From: Microbacterium sp. A20
Lineage (GTDB): Bacteria; Actinomycetota; Actinomycetes; Actinomycetales; Microbacteriaceae
Assembly (NCBI RefSeq): GCF_004794515.1
Contig: NZ_SSDF01000067.1
Coordinates: 1 to 55,988 of the forward strand
DNA: 55,988 nt
Direction: 5' to 3'
Position numbers and translations under genes: made by a program. The notes beneath the pieces were generated by a model. It saw nothing but the letters and a program-made list of their open reading frames with translations. It searched no databases and was not told where the DNA came from. Positions 47,031 to 55,881 of the stretch are shown piece by piece (the stretch's first letter is position 1; every line of letters begins with the position of its first letter).

Positions 47031-48329
47031 GTGAGCAGTGCATCGGCGGTCCTTCGACAGTTCGGACCCATGGTGTATCTGCCGACGGTCCTGTTCGCGC
47101 TCGGCGAGGGCGCCGTGATCCCGCTCATCCCGGTGCTGGCGGCTTCCATGGGTGCCGACGTGGCCTTCGCCGCACTCGTGGCATCCGCCCTCGTGATCGG
47201 CCAGCTGTGCGGCAACCTCCCTGCCGGGTGGGCGGTGGGCCGGATCGGCGAGCGGTACACGATGGTGATCGCCGGCATGATCGCGATCATCGCCGGGGTC
47301 GGGATGGTGTTCGCGCCGTCGCTCGGCGTGCTGGCGGCGTCGGTCTTCCTGCTCGGCATCTGTGCGGCAGCTTTCGGCCTCGCGCGTCACGCCTTCATGA
47401 CCACCCGGGTGCCGGTCGCCTTCCGTGCCCGCTCCCTCTCGCTGCTCGGCGGGAGCTTCCGGCTCGGCATCTTCATCGGACCGTTCGTCCCCGCGGGGCT
47501 CCTGCAGCTGTTCGGCAGCGAGGCCGCGGCGATCTGGTTCTTCCTGGGCTGCCTCGTGGTCATGGTCGTCCTGGTCCTCTTCGGTCCCGATCCGGAGAAG
47601 ACGATCCCTCCCGTCCCGACGACCACGCACGAGCGCTATCTGGAGGACTCCGGCGAGGCCGTGAGCGGATCGATCCCGACGATCGAGCGCCTGGGGATCT
47701 TCCAGACCATGTGGCGCCAGCGCGCGGTGCTCGGGCGACTGGGGCTGGCCGCCGCCTCTCTGTCCGCTGTGCGATCGGCCCGACAGGTCGTGCTCCCGCT
47801 GTGGGGGCTCTCGCTGGGCTTGGATGCCTCGACCATCGCCCTCGTGGTCGGCGTCTCCGGAGCGATCGACTTCGCGCTGTTCTATGCGAGCGGCCAGGTG
47901 ATGGACCGCTTCGGACGGCTGTGGGCGGCGATGCCCGCGATGGTGCTGATGGGTGCCGGCTTCCTCGCCCTCTCGTTCACCCACGATCTCGATGCGGCGG
48001 TGCTGTGGTTCGGGATGTTCGCGGCGATGCTCGGCGTCGGCAACGGCTTGTCCAGCGGCATCCTGCTCACCCTCGGCGCAGACGTCGCCCCGAAGCGGGA
48101 ACCCGCGGCATTCCTCGGATCCTGGCGGACGCTGACGGATGCCGGCGGTGCGATCGCGCCACTGCTGGTCTCGGCGATCACCGCCGTGGCCGCTCTTCCG
48201 TTCGCCGCAGCCGCCATGGGTGTGATCGGCCTCGTCGGCGCGGCAGGGTTCCTGCGCTGGATCCCCCGGTTCGTGCCGCGGGAGCGGCCGGACTCCGGCG
48301 GCACATCGACGGAGGAGGAAGACGAATGA
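47031..48329 (+). CDS. MFS transporter
   Basis: 432 residues, about 12 membrane segments. The A-loop between segments 2 and 3 is GWAVGRIGERYTM, an MFS motif. A cytoplasmic loop with ERLGIFQTMWRQR is central. Substrate unknown; drug-efflux and sugar roles are both possible. ATGA overlap with the NUDIX gene that follows, so coupled expression. Ends with an acidic tail. Confidence 0.85.
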   Translation: MSSASAVLRQFGPMVYLPTVLFALGEGAVIPLIPVLAASMGADVAFAALVASALVIGQLCGNLPAGWAVGRIGERYTMVIAGMIAIIAGVGMVFAPSLGVLAASVFLLGICAAAFGLARHAFMTTRVPVAFRARSLSLLGGSFRLGIFIGPFVPAGLLQLFGSEAAAIWFFLGCLVVMVVLVLFGPDPEKTIPPVPTTTHERYLEDSGEAVSGSIPTIERLGIFQTMWRQRAVLGRLGLAAASLSAVRSARQVVLPLWGLSLGLDASTIALVVGVSGAIDFALFYASGQVMDRFGRLWAAMPAMVLMGAGFLALSFTHDLDAAVLWFGMFAAMLGVGNGLSSGILLTLGADVAPKREPAAFLGSWRTLTDAGGAIAPLLVSAITAVAALPFAAAAMGVIGLVGAAGFLRWIPRFVPRERPDSGGTSTEEEDE

Positions 48330-48886
48330 TCTCGGCCCTGCAGGCTGAGGCCCATCGCCTGGTCTCGACTTTCGAGCCCCGCTCGGACCGGGAGATCCGC
48401 GCACAGGCGGATTTCGCCTCGTTCTTCCGGCCGGATCACGGGCCCGTGCATCGCGGTTCCGGCCCCGACCATCTCACCGCGTCCTGCGTCGTCTTCGATG
48501 CGTCGTTCGAGCACACGCTGCTCGTCTTCCATCGCAAGGGTCAGTTCTGGGTGCAGCCGGGCGGTCACGTGGACGACACGGATGAGTCGGTCGTGGCGGC
48601 CGCGCTTCGCGAGCTACGCGAGGAGACCGGCCTCCTGGTCGACCCCCCGGTCGCACCGCTCGCCTATGACCTCGACCACCATGGGCTGTCGTCTCGCTTC
48701 GGTACGTGCACCTCGCACCTCGACATCGGGATCGCCGTCGTGGTCGATCGAGATGCGGCGCTCACCGTCAGCGAGGAGTCCGAGGATCTGCGCTGGTGGC
48801 CGGTCGACGCCCTGCCTGCCGAGATACCGCCGCAGCTCGAGCCGAGGCTCGACGGGCTGCTCGAGCAGCTGCGCGATCCGCGCTGA
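48326..48886 (+). CDS. NUDIX hydrolase
   Basis: 186 residues. NUDIX box GGHVDDTDESVVAAALRELREETG (Gly to Glu spacing right, REETG end) is intact, followed by LRWWPVDALP. Hydrolyses a nucleoside-diphosphate-linked compound; substrate unknown. Start ATG overlaps the MFS stop, so the two probably act in one route, such as cleaning up or exporting a nucleotide-derived compound; inference. Confidence 0.88.
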   Translation: MISALQAEAHRLVSTFEPRSDREIRAQADFASFFRPDHGPVHRGSGPDHLTASCVVFDASFEHTLLVFHRKGQFWVQPGGHVDDTDESVVAAALRELREETGLLVDPPVAPLAYDLDHHGLSSRFGTCTSHLDIGIAVVVDRDAALTVSEESEDLRWWPVDALPAEIPPQLEPRLDGLLEQLRDPR

Positions 48887-49017
48887 GAGCGCGGCGGAGT
48901 CGGCGAGCGCGTCCAGGCGCTGCGCGCCGCGTTGCTCGAAGATGAGCCGCGTGTCAACCAGCTCGTCCCGGCCAGGGGCACTCCCTAGGCTGAGACGTCC
49001 ACACGCGAGGAGACGAT

Positions 49018-49815
49018 GTGCAGCGCGCCACACCAGCCGACCCCGAGCCCACGATCAGCGTGGTCATCCCGGTGAAGGACGACGCGGCCGCGCTGCAGCG
49101 ATGCCTGCGCGCCCTCGCCGTGCAGACACTGCCCGCGGACGAGATCATCATCGTCGACAACGCCTCCACCGATTCCTCGGCCGACGTCGCGGTGCGGCAC
49201 GGGGCTCGCGTCGTGCGATGCGAGGACGACGGCATTCCGGCGGCGAGTGCTGCCGGCTACGACGCGGCGGCCGGCGAAGTGATCCTGCGTCTCGACGCCG
49301 ACGGCGTGCCGGATCCGCGGTGGATCGAGTCGATGATGGCCGCGTGCACACGGGATCCGCGGGTCGGGGCGTGGACCGGCGGTGCGCACTTCATCGACGG
49401 CCCCCGGGCGCTCCGCCGCCCCCTGGCCGCGGCATATCTCCTCGCGTATGCGCTGGTGTGCGGGGTCGCGCTCGGGCACTCCCCGCTCTTCGGTTCGAAC
49501 CTCGCGCTGCGCCGTTCGACCTGGCTCGCGGTGCGCGAGCACGTGCACCGCGACGACCCGGCGTTGCACGACGACCTCGACCTCGCCTTCCACGTGGGCG
49601 AACGCCACCGCATCCGCTGGATCCGCAGCACAGGGATGGGCATCTCGATGCGGCCGTTCGGGAATGGGCGTTCGTTTCTGCGTCGCATCGCCGCCGGCTT
49701 CCGCACCGTGGTCGTGCATTGGCCCGAGGATCTCCCTCCGGTGCGCTGGGTGCGCCTCGTGCTGCGGCGCATACTCCATCGGCTCGGCGTTCCCGCTCCA
49801 GGAGCCCGGCGATGA
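49018..49815 (+). CDS. Family 2 glycosyltransferase
   Basis: 265 residues. GT-A fold: VVIPVKDDAAALQRCL, IIIVDNASTDSS, and the metal DxD as LRLDADGVPD. A C-terminal basic part (RWVRLVLRRILHRL) may contact the membrane. The sugar and acceptor are unknown. GTG at 49018 with GAGGAG 5 bases upstream. GTGA-style coupling with the EEP gene that follows (ATGA at 49812). Confidence 0.88.
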   Translation: MQRATPADPEPTISVVIPVKDDAAALQRCLRALAVQTLPADEIIIVDNASTDSSADVAVRHGARVVRCEDDGIPAASAAGYDAAAGEVILRLDADGVPDPRWIESMMAACTRDPRVGAWTGGAHFIDGPRALRRPLAAAYLLAYALVCGVALGHSPLFGSNLALRRSTWLAVREHVHRDDPALHDDLDLAFHVGERHRIRWIRSTGMGISMRPFGNGRSFLRRIAAGFRTVVVHWPEDLPPVRWVRLVLRRILHRLGVPAPGARR

Positions 49816-50663
49816 CCGCCCCTCTTCTCGGCTCTCACCGCGACGGCGACCTGCACGTCATGACATTGAACGTACGGCGGGACCTCGGGACGCTGGCCTG
49901 GCCGCGTGCTGACCGGTGGCCCACGAGACAACGGCGCGTCTCGGCGCTGCTGCGCGCCGAGCGACCGCACGTGGTCGGCGTGCAGGAGGCGCTGCCTGCA
50001 CAGGCATCGCTCATCGGCGCCGCGCTCGGCCCGTCGTATCGGATGGTCGGACACGGCCGGCGCCCCGGTCGACGGGGTGAGGGTTGCCCGTTGTTCTTCG
50101 ACGCCGAGCGGCTCGAACTGCGCGACTGGCGCCAGTGCGCGCTGTCGCGTCACCCGGAGCGGGAGGGCTCGTCGTCGTGGCTCAGCGCCGCTCCGCGGAT
50201 CGTGGTCGAGGCGATCCTCCGCGATCGGATCACGGGCCGCGAGATCACCGTCCTGAACACCCACCTGGACGCGTTCTCCCCGTGGGCACGGCTCCGCCAG
50301 GCACAGACGATCCGCGGCCGCGCGAGCGAGGCGACGTCGCCCGTCCTCGTCCTCGGTGACCTCAATGCGCGTGCCGGCTCAGCCCCGTGGCGCGCTCTCC
50401 AGGAGGGCGGCCTGCTCTCCGACTCCTGGACGGCGTCCGCGGCGCGGTGCACCCCGGCCTGGGGTACGTTCGCGCGCTACCGTGCCCCACGAAGTGGACG
50501 GCGCATCGACGCGATCCTCGCCTCGCCCGAACTGCCTGTGCGCCGCGCGGGCATCAACGGGCGACAGTACGAGCGCGGGTGGCCCTCGGATCATCTGCCG
50601 GTGCAGGCCTTGTTCAACCTCGCCTCCTGCCCTGCCGACTCACCCGAAGAGGAGGCGCCGTGA
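49812..50663 (+). CDS. Endonuclease/exonuclease/phosphatase (EEP) family protein
   Basis: 283 residues. EEP motifs: VMTLNVRR, VVGVQEAL (metal Glu), LNTHLDAFS, VLGDLNARAG, and SDHLPV with the terminal His. In operon with a glycosyltransferase and a membrane protein, a phosphoesterase acting on a lipid or sugar phosphate is as likely as nucleic acid cleavage. ATG overlaps the glycosyltransferase stop. Confidence 0.88.
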   Translation: MTAPLLGSHRDGDLHVMTLNVRRDLGTLAWPRADRWPTRQRRVSALLRAERPHVVGVQEALPAQASLIGAALGPSYRMVGHGRRPGRRGEGCPLFFDAERLELRDWRQCALSRHPEREGSSSWLSAAPRIVVEAILRDRITGREITVLNTHLDAFSPWARLRQAQTIRGRASEATSPVLVLGDLNARAGSAPWRALQEGGLLSDSWTASAARCTPAWGTFARYRAPRSGRRIDAILASPELPVRRAGINGRQYERGWPSDHLPVQALFNLASCPADSPEEEAP

Positions 50664-51238
50664 AAGCGGACTTCCTGAGACCCCCGCGCACGGTCGCGGA
50701 GTACGGTGCCGATGCCGTACGCGTGATCGGAGTGCTCAGCGTCCTCGTCGCGGCCATCTGGTCCACGCCGACCGACGCGGGGATCCTCGCCCTCACCACG
50801 CCCGCGCTCATGCTCCCCCGTGCGCTCGGGATGCGCGGTGGCGTCGACCTGGCGGTCGGCGTGATCGTGCTCGTCGCGGGGGCGAGCAACGTCTTCGACC
50901 TCTACCGCACGGTGCCGGGGTGGGACCTCGTGGTGCACTTCGTGTGCACCGGGGCGATCGCTGCGACCGGCTACACGGTGCTCGCCAGGCTCGGTGTCGT
51001 CGTGCCTCAGGGCGCGCCGGAGTTCCGTCCGCGGATCCCGATCGTCCTCTGCACGATCCTCGGTCTCGCCGTCAGCGCTGTCTGGGAGATGATCGAATGG
51101 GCCGGACGCACGTTCGTCACCGCCGAGATCTTCGTGACCTACCAGGACACGATCGGAGACATGGCCCTCGGCGGGCTCGGAGCTCTCGCGGCCGGAGTTC
51201 TCGTCGCGTTCGTACCGTTGGAAAAGCGTCCTCGGTGA
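50660..51238 (+). CDS. Membrane protein (DUF2238-like)
   Basis: 192 residues, about five membrane segments. FDLYRTVPGWDLVVHF with the conserved His and AVWEMIEWAGRTF plus YQDTIGDM match the DUF2238 family. GTG start overlaps the EEP stop (GTGA). Function unknown; a coupled partner for the glycosyltransferase and EEP protein. Confidence 0.78.
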   Translation: MKADFLRPPRTVAEYGADAVRVIGVLSVLVAAIWSTPTDAGILALTTPALMLPRALGMRGGVDLAVGVIVLVAGASNVFDLYRTVPGWDLVVHFVCTGAIAATGYTVLARLGVVVPQGAPEFRPRIPIVLCTILGLAVSAVWEMIEWAGRTFVTAEIFVTYQDTIGDMALGGLGALAAGVLVAFVPLEKRPR

Positions 51239-51250
51239 TCCGACGCACCC

Positions 51251-51688
51251 TCAGCGAAGAGCCGTGCGACTCGTGGCGGTCGACTCCAACTCGACGCCCT
51301 CACGCATGAACGGGCCGAGCAGCGGGGGACGCCAGTCCGCGACGACGGTGACCTGCGCCGAGACACCATCCGGTGTTCCCGCGGCCACGATCGAGGCAGG
51401 ACCCGAAATCGACTGCACCAGCGCCGCCGCCTGCTCCTCCACGCCGGCATCGGTCAGTTCCGCACGAACGGCGTCGTCGACCGCCACCAGGGTGAACCCG
51501 TCAGCCCCGGCGAGCGCGGCGGCATCGGCCAGCGCGTCCAGCCGCTTCTGAGCGAGGTAGAGGTCCGTGGCGCACACGCACACGAAGATCACCGCCAACG
51601 CGAGCAGCACGTATCCGAGGGTGAGCAGCAGTGTGGTGCCCTCGTCGTTCCCGAGAGCCTCCCGTGACCCGCGCGCGTCTCTGCTCAT
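51251..51688 (-). CDS. Tad pilus-associated TadE/TadG-like protein
   Basis: 145 residues. One N-terminal membrane segment (TLLLTLGYVLLALAVIFVCVC) after a polar lead, and an LDALADAAALAGADGF repeat typical of Rv3654c/TadG-like proteins. Probable pseudopilin-associated secreted protein. ATG overlaps the previous stop (ATGA). Last gene of the Tad operon. Confidence 0.82.
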   Translation of the reverse strand: MSRDARGSREALGNDEGTTLLLTLGYVLLALAVIFVCVCATDLYLAQKRLDALADAAALAGADGFTLVAVDDAVRAELTDAGVEEQAAALVQSISGPASIVAAGTPDGVSAQVTVVADWRPPLLGPFMREGVELESTATSRTALR

Positions 51689-52140
51689 GGGGCGCCCCAC
51701 GATCGCGACACCTTCTGCACAGCCTCCGCCTGCACGGGGATCGCCGTGGAACGCTCGAGACCGAGCACCTCCGGTACCAGTGGGAGCCGTACGCGGGTGC
51801 TGACCAGGACGGTGATCGTCGCTCCTGCCGAGGGACACTCAACGCCCGACGGCGTGCACGACAGCGACAGATCGACGGCGTCCGGATCGAGGCCGTACTC
51901 GTCGATCACGTCGGCGAGCACGACGTCGCCGCGTGCCGCCGCGGACGCGACATCGGGAGCCTGCGCGATGGCACGGGCGATGTGGCGGGAGGCAGCCTCC
52001 GCGCCGAGCATCTGCTCCTGGATGGTGCCGAGTGCGACGACGAGGTAGATCAGCGGCACCAGCAGGATCACACCGACGGTGATGAACTCGAGTGCCGCGG
52101 AACCGGCGTCATCGCCCGCCGAACGCCTCCACCGGTGCAT
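51685..52140 (-). CDS. TadE-like pseudopilin
   Basis: 151 residues. TadE/TadF-type: SAALEFITVGVILLVPLIYLVVAL with the typical E after the Gly/Ala that would be cleaved by prepilin peptidase. C-terminal part is beta-like with two Cys (CTPSGVEC). Overlaps the previous gene by 32 bases. Confidence 0.85.
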   Translation of the reverse strand: MHRWRRSAGDDAGSAALEFITVGVILLVPLIYLVVALGTIQEQMLGAEAASRHIARAIAQAPDVASAAARGDVVLADVIDEYGLDPDAVDLSLSCTPSGVECPSAGATITVLVSTRVRLPLVPEVLGLERSTAIPVQAEAVQKVSRSWGAP

Positions 52141-52510
52141 GTGCCTCCACCTCCATCGCGAAGGGCACGCCGATCAGCCCGAGCAGAGGAAAGGTCGAGC
52201 GCACTCGCACGTCGACGGTCTCCTGACCCCGAGCACCCGAGGAGCCGATCCGGATGTCCTCGGAATACGACGCGCCGACCGCGCGGGTGATGACTTCCCT
52301 CGTGCGCTCGATCCCCTCCTCCTGCGTCGTGTCGGCGAGGGCCGCGTGATACGCACCCTCCACCGCCGCGTCGTGGACGACGTTGCGCACGTAGACCGCG
52401 AGTGCGAGCTGGAGGACTCCGAGCGTCAGTGCCGTCAGGAGCGTCCCGACCAGCAGGAACTCGACCGGGCTGGACCCTCGGTCGTCGGCGAGTGACCGCG
52501 CGAGGCGCAC
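52109..52510 (-). CDS. TadE-like pseudopilin
   Basis: 133 residues. RGSSPVEFLLVGTLLTALTLGVLQLAL is a TadE prepilin start (cleavage before the Ser/Pro-Val-Glu-Phe part). GTG start at 52510. The two TadE genes overlap by 32 bases and differ, fitting a heteromer of minor pilins. Confidence 0.87.
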   Translation of the reverse strand: MRLARSLADDRGSSPVEFLLVGTLLTALTLGVLQLALAVYVRNVVHDAAVEGAYHAALADTTQEEGIERTREVITRAVGASYSEDIRIGSSGARGQETVDVRVRSTFPLLGLIGVPFAMEVEAHAPVEAFGGR

Positions 52511-52511
52511 G

Positions 52512-52742
52512 TCAGAGCCCGGAGACCCGTTGGATCGCCTGCTCGAACAGCGCGGTCAGTGCGGGGCCGGCGACCGCCCAGATCAGCACGACCAGCCCGG
52601 CCGTCATCAATGTCACGAGCACCCACCCGGGTACGTCTCCGGTCTCGTCGCGGGCGAACGCATCGAGACGGCTCACCACAGAGCGCCAAAGGCGTCGACG
52701 GGTGCTCTGGCCGCGATGGGTGTCCTGCGGTGGTGCGATCAT
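52512..52742 (-). CDS. Flp-type major pilin-like small protein
   Basis: 76 residues. A basic lead (RRRLWRSVV) then DETGDVPGWVLVTLMTAGLVVLIWAVAG, one membrane segment, in the position of the Flp pilin. The usual G/A-E-YG motif is not clear, so it may be a pilin variant. Upstream gap to tadC is 28 bases. Confidence 0.72.
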   Translation of the reverse strand: MIAPPQDTHRGQSTRRRLWRSVVSRLDAFARDETGDVPGWVLVTLMTAGLVVLIWAVAGPALTALFEQAIQRVSGL

Positions 52743-52770
52743 GGTCGTCCTTTCATAGCCGATCAGCCGA

Positions 52771-53709
52771 TCAGCCGATGCCGAGTCGGAGGATGAACAG
52801 TCCCGGATAGACGGCGAACAACACCGACAACGGGAGGATGAGGAAGACGAGCGGCAGCAGCATCAGGATCTCCTTGCGCCCCGCCTGCTCGATCAGCGTT
52901 CGCTTCGCATCTTCGCGCGCGTCTCCTGCCTGCGCGTGCAGCACTGCAGCGAGCGGCGCGCCATGTTCGAGGGCGGCGATCACCTGGTCGACGGCGCGCG
53001 ACAGCGCGCTCAGGTCGAGGCGTCGCGCCATCTCGCTCAGCGCGTCGGACAGCGGCGATCCGGTGCCGACCGCGAGCACCACCCGGCGAAGCTCACCGGT
53101 CAGCTCGCCGGAGCCGACTGCGGCCACACGACGCAGAGCATCCAGGAATCCCTCGCCGGCCGACAGGCAGAGGGCCAGGAACTCGAGAGTCGTCGGAAGC
53201 TCCTCGGTGAGACGCACGCGGCGCGCCTTGACTCGCGCCGACAGCTGCAGGTCATATGCGGTGGCGGCGGCCGCGCCGCACAGCAACGGCATCACACCGG
53301 TGGGAACGGAAAATCGTCCGAGAAGGGCGAGCACGATCAAAACGGCCGCACCCGCACCGATACCGGCGAGCGCCCAGCCCAACTGCCTGCCGCGGAACGT
53401 CGCCGGTTCCAAGGTGGCACCCGCTTGGGAGATTCGCTGTCGAAGCGCCTCTCCCCCACCCACCATGCGCGCGAACGCATCTCGCGATCGACCCCACAGC
53501 GTTCGGGCGCTCGCGGGCAATGTACCCGCGAGCGGGAGAACTCCCCGCGGAAGGTTCTCATCCGCGACCACGTCACGGATGTAGGGCCCGATCCGCACGC
53601 TCAGCGAGGCGGCCCTCCAGCGCGGGAGGGCGGTGAGAATGCTCAGCACACCGGCCGCGAAGGCCCCACCGACGAGCACGGCACCGGCGAGTGCAGAGAA
53701 CACGCTCAC
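52771..53709 (-). CDS. tadC: Tad pilus inner-membrane protein TadC
   Basis: 312 residues. GspF/T2SSF domain in the C-terminal half (LEFLALCLSAGEGFLDALRRVA; MARRLDLSALSRAVDQVIAA), with three or more membrane segments and the end LPLVFLILPLSVLFAVYPGLFIL. Works with TadB to move pilin. GTG start overlaps the tadB stop (GTGA). Confidence 0.9.
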   Translation of the reverse strand: MSVFSALAGAVLVGGAFAAGVLSILTALPRWRAASLSVRIGPYIRDVVADENLPRGVLPLAGTLPASARTLWGRSRDAFARMVGGGEALRQRISQAGATLEPATFRGRQLGWALAGIGAGAAVLIVLALLGRFSVPTGVMPLLCGAAAATAYDLQLSARVKARRVRLTEELPTTLEFLALCLSAGEGFLDALRRVAAVGSGELTGELRRVVLAVGTGSPLSDALSEMARRLDLSALSRAVDQVIAALEHGAPLAAVLHAQAGDAREDAKRTLIEQAGRKEILMLLPLVFLILPLSVLFAVYPGLFILRLGIG

Positions 53710-54563
53710 CCGAACCACCGCCGAGGTTCCGGGAGCCGGCCGATACGGACCATGATCTGGAAGGCGATGACCGAGACCCCCGCGCCCATGCAGATGACGA
53801 TCACGCCTTCCGGTGTGCCATATGCCGAGGCTCCCTCCGGACGCATGACCAGCAGGCCGAGGATGACCCACGGTGCGATGGCGCCGAGAACCGCCGCGCC
53901 ACGGATCCATGACTGTCGCGCCTCGACCTCGCCCCGCAGCGCGGCGTCCGCGCGTACGGAGGAGGAGAGCGCTCGAAGCACACCGACCAGTTCGGTGCCG
54001 CCGACCTGACGTGCCATCCGCAGGGTCTCGACGATGCGATCGCCAATCGGATCCGCCAACGACGACTTCAGCCGGTCGAGGCTTGTCTCGAATCGGCCAC
54101 TCGCCTGCAGGTCTCTGGCGAACACCGCGAATGCGGGTCGCAGCATCGACGGCGCGGACTCGGCCAGGCTCGCCACGGCATCGGGGAGCGAGAGTCCGAC
54201 ACGGATCGACGCGATGAGGAGATCGCAGACGTCGGGCCACAACTGCCGACGCAGGCGGCGCAGTCGCAACCGTCGTCCACGCAGGAACATCATCGGCGCC
54301 ATCGCTCCGGCCGACGCGGCGAGGAGCACCAGCACCGGCAGCCCGGTCAGCAACCATGCCGTGGAGGCGGCGATGAGCGCGGCGGCGGCGATCACGACGA
54401 TGACCGCGCGGGACGCCACGTCGTCGTACCCCGCCTCGGCGATCAGCCGGACCAATCGCGCCCTGGGGACCGTCGGGGTGGCATCGGGCCGCGGCGGCCA
54501 CATCCACGGTGACACGCAGAGGAGGACGCCGGCGGCGAAGACCGCCCCGATCAGGAACGTCAC
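53706..54563 (-). CDS. tadB: Tad pilus inner-membrane protein TadB
   Basis: 285 residues. GspF-type domain (LWPDVCDLLIASIRVGLSLPDAVAS; QVGGTELVGVLRAL), membrane segments at both ends. GTG at 54563 overlaps the tadA stop. Pairs with TadC as the platform of the pilus machine. Confidence 0.9.
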   Translation of the reverse strand: MTFLIGAVFAAGVLLCVSPWMWPPRPDATPTVPRARLVRLIAEAGYDDVASRAVIVVIAAAALIAASTAWLLTGLPVLVLLAASAGAMAPMMFLRGRRLRLRRLRRQLWPDVCDLLIASIRVGLSLPDAVASLAESAPSMLRPAFAVFARDLQASGRFETSLDRLKSSLADPIGDRIVETLRMARQVGGTELVGVLRALSSSVRADAALRGEVEARQSWIRGAAVLGAIAPWVILGLLVMRPEGASAYGTPEGVIVICMGAGVSVIAFQIMVRIGRLPEPRRWFG

Positions 54564-55702
54564 GACGCGACCCCGGCAAGGTACACGCTGTCGGTGAGGA
54601 TGCGTCCGTTCTCGACATCGCCGGTGGGCGCGACGATCTCGTGCACGCGCCGACCCCCGGCATGGTCGCGAACGCAGTGCACCACGAGATCCACCGATGC
54701 CGCGAGCGCGGGTGCGATGAACCCGCGGTCGATGTTGCGGCCGGCCAGCAACGGCAGGATGCTCAGCTTCTCGAGCGCCTCCGTGGCGGAGTTCGCGTGG
54801 ACGGTGCACGCGCCCGGCACGCCGGTGTTGAGCGCGAGCACCAGGTCGAGGGCCTCGGCGTCACGCACCTCGCCGACGACCAGGCGATCCGGCCGCATGC
54901 GCAGTGCCTCCTTGACCAGGCGGCGCAGGGTGATCTCTCCCGTGCCTTCCAGGCTGGCCTGACGCCCCTGGAGTGCGACGAGGTCCGGGCCGTCCACGGC
55001 CAGCTCGAAGGTCTCCTCGACGGTCACGATGCGCTGAGATCCGGCGCACGAGGCCAGCAGCGCACCGAGCACGGTCGTCTTGCCGGCGTGCGTCGCTCCA
55101 GAGACGATGACACTGCGGCCATCGTTCATCGCGATACGCAGCAGCTCCGCCACGTCGGCGGGCAGCATGCCCTGCTGGGTCAACGCCTCGAGCGACCGGT
55201 ACTTCGGCAGGAACTTGCGGATGTTGACTGCCCAGGAGCCGCGCACGACATCGGCGATGGCCACGTGCAGGCGAGAGCCGTCGGGCAGCGACGCGTCGAC
55301 GAACGGCTGGCTGATGTCGACGCGTCGTCCGGTGGACTGCAGCATCCGCTCCACCAGGTCGCGCACCGCGATTTCGTCGAGGCGCAGCCGGGTCCGTTCC
55401 GCCACGCCCTCCCGTGCCACGTGCACGTGCCCGGTGCCGTTCAGCCAGATCTCCTCGACCTCGGGATCGTCCAGCAGCGGCTGGAGCGCCCCGAATCCGC
55501 TCAGGGATGCCAGCACGTCGCGCACACATGCCGCCTCATCCTCGATCAGCGCCTCCCCCCGCGCCAGGGCGAGGTCATCATGACGACGCACCTCCGCATG
55601 GGTGATCCGCCACGCCGAGTCCGGATCAACGGTCGGATCGATCCCCTCGGACCGCAGACGCATCCGCACACGTTCGGCGACGAGGGCGGAAGGACGACTC
55701 AC
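54560..55702 (-). CDS. tadA: Tad pilus ATPase TadA (CpaF family)
   Basis: 380 residues. Secretion ATPase: N-domain (1-150), then Walker A GATHAGKT (202-209), the Asp box VTVEETFEL, Walker B LRMRPDRLVVGEVRDAEALD and the His box TVHANSA. It drives pilus assembly and retraction. GTG start. First gene of tadA-tadB-tadC-flp-tadE-tadE-tadG. No CpaE/TadZ and no prepilin peptidase in the cluster. Confidence 0.93.
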   Translation of the reverse strand: MSRPSALVAERVRMRLRSEGIDPTVDPDSAWRITHAEVRRHDDLALARGEALIEDEAACVRDVLASLSGFGALQPLLDDPEVEEIWLNGTGHVHVAREGVAERTRLRLDEIAVRDLVERMLQSTGRRVDISQPFVDASLPDGSRLHVAIADVVRGSWAVNIRKFLPKYRSLEALTQQGMLPADVAELLRIAMNDGRSVIVSGATHAGKTTVLGALLASCAGSQRIVTVEETFELAVDGPDLVALQGRQASLEGTGEITLRRLVKEALRMRPDRLVVGEVRDAEALDLVLALNTGVPGACTVHANSATEALEKLSILPLLAGRNIDRGFIAPALAASVDLVVHCVRDHAGGRRVHEIVAPTGDVENGRILTDSVYLAGVAS

Positions 55703-55741
55703 CCCGGCATCCTCGCAACAATCCGCAACCCGGGTCCGAAG

Positions 55742-55750
55742 TTATCCACA
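55742..55750. promoter_or_regulatory. Single DnaA-box-like site upstream of the Tad operon
   Basis: TTATCCACA, a perfect match to the E. coli DnaA box, lies 40 bases before tadA and 131 before the divergent edge gene. Only one site is seen, so it is not an origin; it could be a DnaA or housekeeping regulatory site. Confidence 0.4.
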
Positions 55751-55847
55751 GTCGTCCTTGGTGGCAGGCGTGGAAGACCCGCCTCACCACATCCCTCACC
55801 GCAGCGCAAGGGAGCAGACACCGCGGTCGCGCCCTGCTGAACTCGCC

Positions 55848-55853
55848 TATACA
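55848..55853 (+). promoter_or_regulatory. -10 box of the right-edge gene
   Basis: TATACA(T) begins at 55848 and leads to a GAAAGG ribosome site and ATG at 55882. No clear -35 box. Confidence 0.45.
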
Positions 55854-55881
55854 TGGCGTGATTCAGCGAAAGGACACCGAC

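Noticed and set aside
48498..49811. Long open frame through NUDIX and glycosyltransferase genes ahead of the EEP gene
   Set aside because: It is the opposite reading of other genes; only the part from 49812 has EEP motifs.
55742..55750. Replication origin
   Set aside because: A single DnaA-like box with no cluster and no dnaA/dnaN nearby.
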